From: Spirochaetaceae bacterium
Lineage (GTDB): Bacteria > Spirochaetota > Spirochaetia > Treponematales > Breznakiellaceae
Direction of reading: 5' to 3'
NCBI GenBank assembly: GCA_031255655.1
Contig: JAIRSB010000096.1
Span: 1 to 14,694 of the forward strand
DNA: 14,694 nucleotides
Below the pieces are notes generated by a model that was not told the DNA's origin, did not search any database, and worked only from the letters and a program-made list of their open reading frames with translations. Made by a program: the position numbers and the translations under genes. Positions 5,338 through 12,176 of this stretch are shown in pieces. The first letter of the stretch is position 1. Each line of letters starts with the position of its first letter.

Positions 5338-5964
5338 TTATCCTATAATTGCCTCTTCGACCTGCGGCCATTGTCCCTTGTCGCCCGAATTGTTTTCGCA
5401 GCATACGGCGTAGTAAGCCGTCATGCCCTTTTCGTGTTCCGTGTGGGCGATTATCATCGACGTCTTGCGGTTAAAGCGCGATTTGGACAAGTCCTCGCCG
5501 GAAGCGGGTTTTTCGCTTCTCACCTGCCATGCGTAACTAATCCCGTGGACGCCGTTGGGCTTTGTGGCTTTTCTGTTTAGTGGGGACGCAGTGCCCCCGT
5601 TCGGGTAAAAAATATCCCAGCCGATAGCGTTGGTCCCGCCGCCGTGTATTTTCCCGCGAAAAACGCGCCCGCAGCGCAGAATCGCGCCGGCAAAGGCAGC
5701 CGTCAGCAATGCGAAGGTGTAAAATATTCCCCATTTTGCAAGGATTTGCAGAGCGGATAACGCGCAAATTTGCGCACAGACTTGCGTGCAAATTCTGCGG
5801 TATAGAAAACCGGAGAATCTTGAGTGTTTTAGGTGTTTTACAGGGACAAAAGGGGCTAAAAGCTTATTTAAGCGCGGAATGTCCGCACGAAGTTTCGTAT
5901 GGGGGGGGGGGGGGATAAATTCGGTGTAATTTGACGCCAGTTTAAGGGCGTTTGCAATTTTCAT
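5338..5964 (-). CDS. Putative phase-variable protein with C14 tract (copy B, frame open)
   Basis: A 208-residue ORF from ATG 5962-5964. The first 16 codons lead into a C14 tract read as I-PPPP-H. After this come a basic region with several Cys (RRICTQVCAQICALSALQ), a membrane-like helix (WGIFYTFALLTAAFAGAIL, about residues 78-96), RCGRVFRGKIHGGGTNA, and a C-terminal module (HGISYAWQV...NRKTSMIIAHTEHE...TAYYAVCCENNSG...GQW) that resembles the FnIII-like ending of Treponema proteins known to me only by pattern. About 84 residues present in copy A before that module are missing, replaced by a short unrelated join (IGWDIFYPNGGTA). A 12-nt difference from copy A near 5780 is in frame, which supports translation. 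No ribosome site is present; the promoter is 7 nt away, so initiation may be leaderless. Biochemical function is unknown. It could also be a relic. Confidence 0.5.
   Translation of the reverse strand: MKIANALKLASNYTEFIPPPPHTKLRADIPRLNKLLAPFVPVKHLKHSRFSGFLYRRICTQVCAQICALSALQILAKWGIFYTFALLTAAFAGAILRCGRVFRGKIHGGGTNAIGWDIFYPNGGTASPLNRKATKPNGVHGISYAWQVRSEKPASGEDLSKSRFNRKTSMIIAHTEHEKGMTAYYAVCCENNSGDKGQWPQVEEAIIG
5901..5914 (-). repeat. Poly-C tract (14 C on coding strand), copy B
   Basis: A run of 14 G on the plus strand, read as C14 at codons 17-21 of the copy B ORF. At this length the downstream frame is open. A change of one or two bases would truncate or re-frame the protein. Confidence 0.8.
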
Positions 5965-5971
5965 AGGAGTT

Positions 5972-6000
5972 ATTCTACCAAGCTGTCAGTGAAACGTCAA
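5972..6000 (-). promoter_or_regulatory. Strong sigma-70-type promoter, copy B, abutting the ATG
   Basis: On the minus strand TTGACG (5995-6000), a 17-bp spacer, TAGAAT (5972-5977), then 7 nt to ATG 5962-5964. It matches copy A with only two substitutions across this stretch. The predicted start of transcription is at the ATG itself. Confidence 0.7.
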
Positions 6001-6021
6001 GCGGGAAAATTCGCTGCGGGC

Positions 6022-6085
6022 TGCCCAATGCGGAGCATTGTGCCCAATGCGAAGCGTTGGGTTTGGGAGTTTCGCGCAGCGAAAC
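6022..6085. repeat. Cluster of three small hairpins, copy B
   Basis: Homologue of 4131-4196. The first stem is GCCCAATGC-gga-GCATTGTGC, where a C-G pair of copy A has become T-A on both sides. The second is GCCCAATGC-gaa-GCGTTGGGT, with two positions that pair as G-U only in plus-strand RNA. The third is GTTTCGC-gca-GCGAAAC. Confidence 0.65.
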
Positions 6086-6234
6086 ACCACGGCGCGGGGC
6101 GGATATACGCACAGCTTTTGACAATGCTCTATACGATTAGCGGCTTGACTACAGCGATTGAGAAGAAGAGATTAACGTCCGGTACCTGCTTATAGGTTTT
6201 GATATATGCCTTTAATAAAGCAAAAGGAGTAGCT

Positions 6235-6315
6235 ATGGCAGATTTAACCGGCACAAAGAGGGCGGCTTTCATTGTCATGGATTGCTTCGCCGCCAGCGGT
6301 AACCTATCAGGCTGA
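6235..6315 (+). CDS. Possible 26-residue leader ORF or gene stump
   Basis: AAAGGAG lies 5 nt before ATG 6235-6237, which opens MADLTGTKRAAFIVMDCFAA and ends at TGA 6313-6315. The ribosome site is good, and the ORF lies about 70 nt upstream of the TolC-family gene in the same direction, so a regulatory leader peptide is possible. Against this, its second half (GTCATGGATTGCTTCG) resembles half of the CATTGCGAG-type repeat seen at 13006-13294. It may therefore be a short gene stump interrupted by a repeat. Confidence 0.3.
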   Translation: MADLTGTKRAAFIVMDCFAASGNLSG

Positions 6316-6371
6316 TTATGCCTTTTATTTACAATAGGATTATTCCAAAACATCGGGTTTTGAGGCATAAT
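6315..6371 (+). promoter_or_regulatory. 8-bp inverted repeat overlapping a -10-like box before the efflux operon
   Basis: ATTATGCC (6315-6322) and GGCATAAT (6364-6371) are perfect inverted arms 41 bp apart. The right arm contains CATAAT (6366-6371), a 5-of-6 match to a -10 box, but its -35 region is weak. The left arm overlaps the stop of the 6235-6315 ORF. It is a candidate operator or long-range stem controlling the operon. Confidence 0.35.
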
Positions 6372-6383
6372 TTGTGAATACTG

Positions 6384-7667
6384 ATGAAACGCGCGCGATA
6401 TGTGATAATGCTTATGATACTGACGACCTATTCCGGCGTTAGGGCTGAAGAAATGACAACCCTTACGCTGGCAGACGCGGTGCGGCGGGCCGAAGAATGG
6501 AGCCTTAGCCTAAAGAAAAACGCCGTAGACCTTAACACGGCGCGGACAGCGAATCAGAACATTTGGGCGGAGTTCTTTCCGTCAATCAGCGCGGGCGCGG
6601 GGCTGCGGCACAGCATAATCCCGCCCTCCAGCGCGGGCGGCGCGCCTAACATCAGCCTGAGCGCCGGACTTTCACTCCAGCTTAACGCGGGACTGCCCGC
6701 CGCGATTAAGCTAATCCGCCTGGCTTACGAAACGGCCATGTTCGACTATGAACAGAGCAGGCAGCAGTTGGAACTTGCCGTTACCAAGCAGTTTTACACG
6801 ATAATCACCGAACAACACAATCTTTCAATACTCAAAGAAAAGCAGGCGCAGACCAGCCGCCAGCTTCAGCGCGACCGCGCCCGCTTTGAAAACGGCCTGT
6901 TAAGCGAGCTTAACTACCACCTAAGCCGCCTGTCGAACGAAAGCGCAAAGCTCGATATGAACCGCGCTTTGTCTAACTGGGCAGAGACAACAGAACAATT
7001 TCAGTCAACGCTGGGCTTTGAGTCAGGTGAACAAATCCACTTTGAGGGCGCCCTTGCGGTAGAGCGCGTAGAGATAGACGGCGAATATTTAATAGCGCGC
7101 TACCTGCCCGTCCGCCCGGATATTGTAAACGCTAGGCGGAACCTTGAACGCCTGCGCCTTACCGAAAGCCGCCAGAGCCTTAGTTCCCGCGCCCCCAGTC
7201 TGTCGTTGTCAACAAGCTGGAGCGCGAGCGCGCTCGCGCCTTCCAGCGACAGCCTGAGTGCGGGTGTAAGCGTGAACATTCCGGTTGAAGCGTGGCTGCC
7301 GGGAACGAAAAGCTGGCAGACTGTAAGAAGCGCCCGCGCCAACACCGAAAAGGCGGAGTTGGACTTGGAAGAAGCAATGCGTTCCGCGAAAATGAGCGTC
7401 CGCTCTTTGTGCGCGAACATCAACAATTCGTGGAACAGCATAGAGACGGGGCGGCTTCGTGTGGAAATTGCCGAGAGCGCCTACGCTATGGCGGAGCGCG
7501 GGTTTTCGCAGGGAACAGTGGAGTTCCTAGAGATGGAGACGGCGCGTAACAGCCTGTCCGAAGCGCGTTTGCAGCTTTTGCGCGAAGAGCTTTCTTACAA
7601 ACTGATGACGCTCGACCTAGCCGCCGCTTTGAACATTGCCGCGGATAAACTTTCCGCTAAAGATTGA
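6384..7667 (+). CDS. TolC-family outer-membrane efflux protein (BesC-like)
   Basis: A 427-residue outer-membrane factor, the exit duct of a tripartite efflux pump. A Sec signal (MKRARYVIMLMILTTYSGVRA) is followed by TTLTLADAVRRAEE, the usual start of the mature OEP domain. Two OEP repeats with long amphipathic helices follow: ELAVTKQFYTIITEQHNLSI and NYHLSRLSNESAKLDMNRAL in the first half, ANTEKAELDLEEAMRSAKMS and QGTVEFLEMETARNSLSEAR in the second. The duct would trimerise, with barrel in the outer membrane and coiled coils in the periplasm. The length is normal. No strong ribosome site precedes ATG 6384; if the CATAAT box is used, the leader is only about 5 nt. The adaptor gene starts 23 nt after its stop, so the genes are one operon, in the same order as Borrelia besC-besA-besB. 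Confidence 0.9.
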   Translation: MKRARYVIMLMILTTYSGVRAEEMTTLTLADAVRRAEEWSLSLKKNAVDLNTARTANQNIWAEFFPSISAGAGLRHSIIPPSSAGGAPNISLSAGLSLQLNAGLPAAIKLIRLAYETAMFDYEQSRQQLELAVTKQFYTIITEQHNLSILKEKQAQTSRQLQRDRARFENGLLSELNYHLSRLSNESAKLDMNRALSNWAETTEQFQSTLGFESGEQIHFEGALAVERVEIDGEYLIARYLPVRPDIVNARRNLERLRLTESRQSLSSRAPSLSLSTSWSASALAPSSDSLSAGVSVNIPVEAWLPGTKSWQTVRSARANTEKAELDLEEAMRSAKMSVRSLCANINNSWNSIETGRLRVEIAESAYAMAERGFSQGTVEFLEMETARNSLSEARLQLLREELSYKLMTLDLAAALNIAADKLSAKD

Positions 7668-7690
7668 ACATACTTTCTTCAGGAGTGAAC

Positions 7691-8833
7691 ATGAAAAAAC
7701 GCAAGCCCAATCCGGCCAACATAGTAATTGCTTTCTTTATAGCTATATTCTTGGCTCTAATACTCCTTTCTATATTCAGCGGCGGACGTTCAGGGGGCGG
7801 GCGCGGCGGCGGCATCCCCCTGCCCGCCCTGCGCGGCGGGCAGGGGAACCCGCCGGCGGGCGGCGGTCCAGCAGGCGGCGGCGCGGGCGGCAGTGGTCAA
7901 CGGGATGGTGGTGGACAGCGGGACGGCGGCGGCACGGCGGGTAGCAGCGGCGCGGCGGGCGGCGGACAGCGGGACGCGGGGCAGCGCGGCGGGCGGCAGG
8001 CGGGCGGAGGCGACGCCCGCGGTAGCGGCGGGCGCGGAGCGGTTCGGGCCGTGCCGGCGGTGCGCGTAACGCCGGTGGCTTTAGGCGATGTAAGCAACAG
8101 CATAATGATTAACGGCGATGTTCTGGCATCCCGTGAGGTATCAATATTTCCGGTTACGGCGGGGAAAATCGTGGAACTGCGCCTGCGCGTGGGAGATGAG
8201 GTTAGGGCCGGGCAAGTCGTGGCGGTCGTTGACCCCTCGCGCCCGGGCGAGGTGTATTCCGGCAGCCCAGTTCGCTCGACGATAAGCGGAACCGTACTGC
8301 AAGCCCCCTACAGCGTGGGCGACACCGTCTCTCAGCAGTCGGCAATATACGTGATAGGCGACCTTTCCGCCCTCATCGTCGAAACCTTTGTGCCCGAACG
8401 CTTCTCGGCGGAGGTACGCGCCGGACAGCGGGCGGATTTGTTCTTCGATTCGATTTCAGGCGAAACCTTCGCCGGATTCGTAAGCGAGGTAAGTCCGGCG
8501 CTTGACCCTGCCAGCCGTACTCTGCGCATCAGACTGCGTATCGAACAGAAAGACCCGCGCATACGTCCTGGTATGTTCGCAACAGTAAGCCTTGTCATCG
8601 CTTCCCGCTACGGCGTGCCCGTTATCCCCAGAGCTTCCGTCATCAATACCTACAATTCATGGATAGTATTCATCGTAAACGCCGGGAATGTGGCGGAACG
8701 GCGCGAGGTTTGGCTGGGCTTGGAAAGCGAGGACATGGTCGAGATTATGAACGGGCTTTCCATAGGCGAGCTTGTCGTAAGTTCGGGACAGAACTTCCTT
8801 TCCAATAACGAGCCTGTCAGAGTTGTCGAATGA
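7691..8833 (+). CDS. RND efflux membrane-fusion (periplasmic adaptor) protein, hairpin-less, with Gly-rich linker (BesA-like)
   Basis: A 380-residue adaptor joining the inner-membrane pump to the TolC duct. ATG 7691 is chosen because AGGAG lies 6 nt upstream; an in-frame codon at 7664 overlaps the previous gene and lacks a site. Domains: cytoplasmic basic tail 1-10, one TM anchor about 11-29, an extremely Gly/Arg/Gln-rich linker about 31-117 with QRDGGG repeats, then the adaptor core. The core has a barrel-sandwich half (VSIFPVTAGKIVELRLRVGD), a very short connector (DPSRPGEVYSGSPVRST), the second half (GTVLQAPYSVGDTV), a beta-barrel region (AGQRADLFFDSISGETFAGF) and a membrane-proximal region ending NNEPVRVVE. 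The connector replaces the long alpha-hairpin of AcrA; the same lack is known for Borrelia BesA. The linker is far longer than usual. Confidence 0.9.
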   Translation: MKKRKPNPANIVIAFFIAIFLALILLSIFSGGRSGGGRGGGIPLPALRGGQGNPPAGGGPAGGGAGGSGQRDGGGQRDGGGTAGSSGAAGGGQRDAGQRGGRQAGGGDARGSGGRGAVRAVPAVRVTPVALGDVSNSIMINGDVLASREVSIFPVTAGKIVELRLRVGDEVRAGQVVAVVDPSRPGEVYSGSPVRSTISGTVLQAPYSVGDTVSQQSAIYVIGDLSALIVETFVPERFSAEVRAGQRADLFFDSISGETFAGFVSEVSPALDPASRTLRIRLRIEQKDPRIRPGMFATVSLVIASRYGVPVIPRASVINTYNSWIVFIVNAGNVAERREVWLGLESEDMVEIMNGLSIGELVVSSGQNFLSNNEPVRVVE

Positions 8834-8867
8834 GACGGTCTGCTAAGCAGAAGGGCAGGCGTTCACC

Positions 8868-11800
8868 TTGAATATAATTCAGTTCTCTGTAAAGCGTCCG
8901 GTAACGATAGTCGTCTTTTACGTTTTGCTTACCGGTATCGCGGCAACCGTAATCCCCGGCATCGCGGTAGACCTGTTCCCTTCGACGGCGCGGCCTGTTC
9001 TTTCGGTTTATACTAGTCTGTCGGGCGCGGGACCTGCCGACATAGAACGGAATGTTACCCGTCCGGTAGAAAGAGCCTTAGCCTCCTCACGCGGGCTTAC
9101 CGAGATAACGTCGGTCTCGTCATTTGAAAGCTCCTCTATCAATCTGAACTTCGCTTACGGCACGGACATGGACAAGGCCGCTTCGGACGCGCAGACCTTG
9201 CTGAACAGGATAGTAAACTCCCTGCCGGACGGCAGCAGCACACCGCTTGTGCGCCGTTTCGATATGTCCGCTATGCCGGTTATGCGCCTAATCGTGCGCG
9301 GTAATTATCCGCCCGACCAGCTTCGCGTCTTTGCGGAGGACGAAATTCAAGCCCTGCTGGAACGGATTGAAGGCGTAGCCTCCGCCGAAGTTACCGGAGG
9401 CACCAGCCAGACGGCGCGTGTTGCCGTGTCGCTCAACCGGCTTGCGGCATTGGGGCTTACCCTTAGCGACATATCGCAGGCGATTCGCGGGCAGAACGTG
9501 CTCTCCAGCGGCGGCAGCGTGCTGCGCGGCGGCAGGGAATATCAGCTTCTAACGGAACAGGAGCTAACCGGTGTAGAGCAGATAAAACGCCTTGTCGTCA
9601 AAAACATCAACGTACGCAGCGCCGGCGGAGAGGCGCTTACCCGTTCGCAGGCAGCGCGTATAGAGGATGTCGCCGATGTATCGCTGGGTTTCAACGATAA
9701 CGCGGCGCGGGTTTCCGTGAACGGTCAGAGCGGCGTGTATATACAGGTGCAGAGCGAGAGCGGCAGCAATTCCGTGCAGGTTGCCCGCCGTGTGCGCGCG
9801 GCTCTTTCCGGCATAAACGCCGCCCTTCCGCGCGGGATAACGCTTGAGGTGTTGTCCGACAACACCTCGATGATAAGCGCGACGCTAGATCAGGTCTACT
9901 CGAACGCCATTCAGGGGGCGGCCTTATGTATGCTCATCATCTTTGTGTTTCTGCGTAACATAAAAAGCACACTGGTAATCGGCATCTCTATTCCGGTTTC
10001 TATACTGCTTACGCTGATGTTCATGTCGGTATTCGGCTTTACGCTGAACCTGCTTACGATGACGGGCTTGATTATGGCTATGGGCATGACTGTTGACGCT
10101 TCAATCGTAATTCTTGATAACATACACAACTACCGCTTGCGCGGCACAAAGCCGGAAACCGCCGCGGTGCTAGGCGGACAGGAAATGGTGAACGCCATCA
10201 TAATATCGACGACCACGACGCTTTGCGTGTTCATTCCGCTTCTGATTTACAAGAACGACCTGGAGATGATGGGGCAGTTGTTCAACGATTTGATTTTTAC
10301 CGTGATAATCTCGTTAAGCTGTTCCCTGCTTGTGGCTCTTACGATAGTCCCCGCACTCTGCGGCCCTATTCTTAAGATTGATACTCGTGCCCAAAAGCCG
10401 CTGAAGAACAGGGCGCTGCGGGCGATTGATGACGCGGTTGAAGGCTTCTTTACGCGGCTTAACGAAGGCTACAAGAAGGCGCTGGATTACTGCCTTTCGC
10501 ACCGTCTAATGATACTTGCGCTAACCCTGCTGATACTGGTCTTTTCACTCATGCAGTTTAACGGCATAGGCATGAATATGTTCATCCGCTCGCGTATCGA
10601 TGATTCTATCACGCTTAATGTTCAGATGACGCAGGGAACGCCCATCGACGTTATTGAAGATACGCTGTTTGAAATTGAGGACATCATCAAAAGCAATGTT
10701 CAGGGCTATAGGAACATCATCTTGACGGCGCGGCGCAGCGGCACGAATCAGGGGACTATTCAGATTACTTTGCCGCCGCCGGCTGAACAGATTGATACGC
10801 CCGACAGCATAATTCAGAAGCTCACCCCTCTTCTGAATTATAACCCCGATGCCCGCGTCTCGTTCCGCGCCGGGCGGGGGATGAGTAGTTCGAGTTCCGT
10901 AGAGGTTGTGCTGACATCGCGCGACACCGCCGCTTTGATGGAGGCCTCCGAAGAGGTGGCGTCCATCATCAAACTGCATCTGCCGCAGATAGAGAACGCG
11001 GCTGTCAATATTGACGAGGGGGCGCCGCAAATCCGCATAGAGATTGACCGCGACCGGGCCAACGCGCTGGGTGTTTCGGTGTCGTCCATCGCAAACGAGG
11101 TGAAGACGGCTATGGACGGCTCTAACGCAAGTTCCATTTCGCGGGGAGACAGGCTGATAAATGTGCAGGTACGTCTGCGCGAGGAGGACAGGCAGGGGCT
11201 TGCGACGCTGGATTCGATTTCTGTTACGGGCAGGAACGGCGTCCGCGTTCCGCTGTCCAACGTGGCGCGTCTGCACGAGGGGCGCGCGCCGGCCTCAATA
11301 CGGCACGAGAACCAAGAGCGTATAGCGCGTGTTACAGGCGATTTGCCGGCGGGGATTGCCGCTACGGAGTTCCAGCAGACGTTAAAAGAGACGATTACAG
11401 AGTACCTGAGCGCGCGCGATAATGTTACGGTGCGTTTTATGGGAGAGGCGGCGGAGGTCGAGAAGTTCAACTTTAAGTTCCTATTCATCGCGGGGGTTGC
11501 CGTGTTTCTGGTTTTTGGGCTTATGGCCAGTCAGTTTGAATCGTTTGTTGACCCGCTTATTATATTCTTTTCTATTCCGCTGCTTACCATAGGCGTTATA
11601 TGGATTTACAAAATCGGCAATCAAGCGATGTCCCTGTTCAGTGCGGTCGGTATAATCGCGCTTGTGGGCATTGTGGTGAATAATGGCATCATTCTTGTCG
11701 ATTACACTAATTTGCTTCGGGCGCGCGGTCTTGATGTACGTGATGCCTGCATGGAAGCGGGGCGCAACCGTCTGCGCCCGATTTTGATGACGACGATATC

Positions 11801-11996
11801 TACCATTCTGGCAATGGCCCCGATTGGCTTTTTCCCCGGCGCGGGCGCGGACACTATTCAGCCCATCGGCAAGACTTTTGTAGGCGGCCTTAGTGTGAGT
11901 TCCATCATGACCCTGTTCGTTACTCCTGTCATGTACTCTCTCTTAAACCGCCCTCGCGCCCGCCTCCGGCAGCGCGACGGCAACAGTCATGTATAA
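8868..11996 (+). CDS. RND-family efflux transporter, inner-membrane pump (BesB/AcrB-like)
   Basis: A 1042-residue proton-driven pump of the hydrophobe/amphiphile efflux type. The start is TTG 8868, read MNIIQFSVKRPVTIVVFYVL, which matches the family N-terminus exactly; no ATG fits. A GGCAGG stretch about 8 nt upstream may serve as ribosome site. TM1 (about 10-30) is followed by a periplasmic porter domain (about 35-335), TM2-7, a second porter domain (about 560-865) and TM8-12. TM4 carries GMTVDASIVILDNI with Asp410, the proton-relay Asp. TM10 reads GIVVNNGIILVDY, so the Lys of AcrB (K940) is Asn, as in many non-enterobacterial members. Both halves are complete and no lesion is seen. It begins 34 nt after the adaptor stop and completes the operon. 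The substrate (antibiotics, bile-like compounds, lipids) cannot be read from sequence. Confidence 0.95.
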   Translation: MNIIQFSVKRPVTIVVFYVLLTGIAATVIPGIAVDLFPSTARPVLSVYTSLSGAGPADIERNVTRPVERALASSRGLTEITSVSSFESSSINLNFAYGTDMDKAASDAQTLLNRIVNSLPDGSSTPLVRRFDMSAMPVMRLIVRGNYPPDQLRVFAEDEIQALLERIEGVASAEVTGGTSQTARVAVSLNRLAALGLTLSDISQAIRGQNVLSSGGSVLRGGREYQLLTEQELTGVEQIKRLVVKNINVRSAGGEALTRSQAARIEDVADVSLGFNDNAARVSVNGQSGVYIQVQSESGSNSVQVARRVRAALSGINAALPRGITLEVLSDNTSMISATLDQVYSNAIQGAALCMLIIFVFLRNIKSTLVIGISIPVSILLTLMFMSVFGFTLNLLTMTGLIMAMGMTVDASIVILDNIHNYRLRGTKPETAAVLGGQEMVNAIIISTTTTLCVFIPLLIYKNDLEMMGQLFNDLIFTVIISLSCSLLVALTIVPALCGPILKIDTRAQKPLKNRALRAIDDAVEGFFTRLNEGYKKALDYCLSHRLMILALTLLILVFSLMQFNGIGMNMFIRSRIDDSITLNVQMTQGTPIDVIEDTLFEIEDIIKSNVQGYRNIILTARRSGTNQGTIQITLPPPAEQIDTPDSIIQKLTPLLNYNPDARVSFRAGRGMSSSSSVEVVLTSRDTAALMEASEEVASIIKLHLPQIENAAVNIDEGAPQIRIEIDRDRANALGVSVSSIANEVKTAMDGSNASSISRGDRLINVQVRLREEDRQGLATLDSISVTGRNGVRVPLSNVARLHEGRAPASIRHENQERIARVTGDLPAGIAATEFQQTLKETITEYLSARDNVTVRFMGEAAEVEKFNFKFLFIAGVAVFLVFGLMASQFESFVDPLIIFFSIPLLTIGVIWIYKIGNQAMSLFSAVGIIALVGIVVNNGIILVDYTNLLRARGLDVRDACMEAGRNRLRPILMTTISTILAMAPIGFFPGAGADTIQPIGKTFVGGLSVSSIMTLFVTPVMYSLLNRPRARLRQRDGNSHV

Positions 11997-12009
11997 GGCC
12001 GACGTAAAC

Positions 12010-12085
12010 AAGCTTGTTACGCCGGCATAAATAGGCTTGTTATGCCGGCATAAATAAGCCTGTTACGCCGGCATAAATAGGCTTG
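12010..12085. repeat. 23-bp tandem repeat with internal palindrome, after the RND gene
   Basis: Three full units plus 7 bp of a fourth start at 12010, 12033, 12056 and 12079, of the type AGGCTTGTTATGCCGGCATA+AAT. Each unit has a TATGCCGGCATA-like palindrome, and neighbouring units pair AGGCTT with AAGCCT, extending the stem. A degenerate unit is visible near 12102-12124. It begins 14 nt after the RND stop and lies in the 3' untranslated region. Confidence 0.75.
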
Positions 12086-12136
12086 CGCAGGGTACCTCTC
12101 TAAGCCTGAGATGCCGGCAGATATTGGGGCTTATGC

Positions 12137-12172
12137 CGCGCCCGTCATTGCGAACTTGCAATGACGGGCGCG
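12137..12172. repeat. Perfect 15-bp hairpin between convergent genes
   Basis: CGCGCCCGTCATTGC-gaactt-GCAATGACGGGCGCG lies between the convergent RND gene and the 12177-12941 gene, 4 nt from the latter's stop. No T-tract follows on either strand. Its CCGTCATTGCGA core is the terminal motif of the repeats at 13006-13294, so it looks like a minimal, internally deleted member. It may also block read-through both ways. Confidence 0.7.
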
Positions 12173-12176
12173 GGTG

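Larger units (their letters stand above)
5003..6130 (-). repeat. Imperfect tandem duplication, unit B
   Basis: Partner of 2895-4241, in the same orientation. The left boundary falls just inside the mature part of the barrel gene, so the two units head different barrels. The right boundary is near 6130, after the shared GGATATACG(T/C)ACAGC stretch. Confidence 0.8.

Noticed and set aside
10545..11276. 243-codon minus-strand ORF antisense to the RND gene
   Set aside because: It is a shadow of a strongly conserved GC-rich gene; the protein is His/Arg-rich with no family likeness.
12010..12085. CRISPR-like look of the 23-bp repeats
   Set aside because: The units are directly adjacent with no unique spacers, and no cas genes are present.
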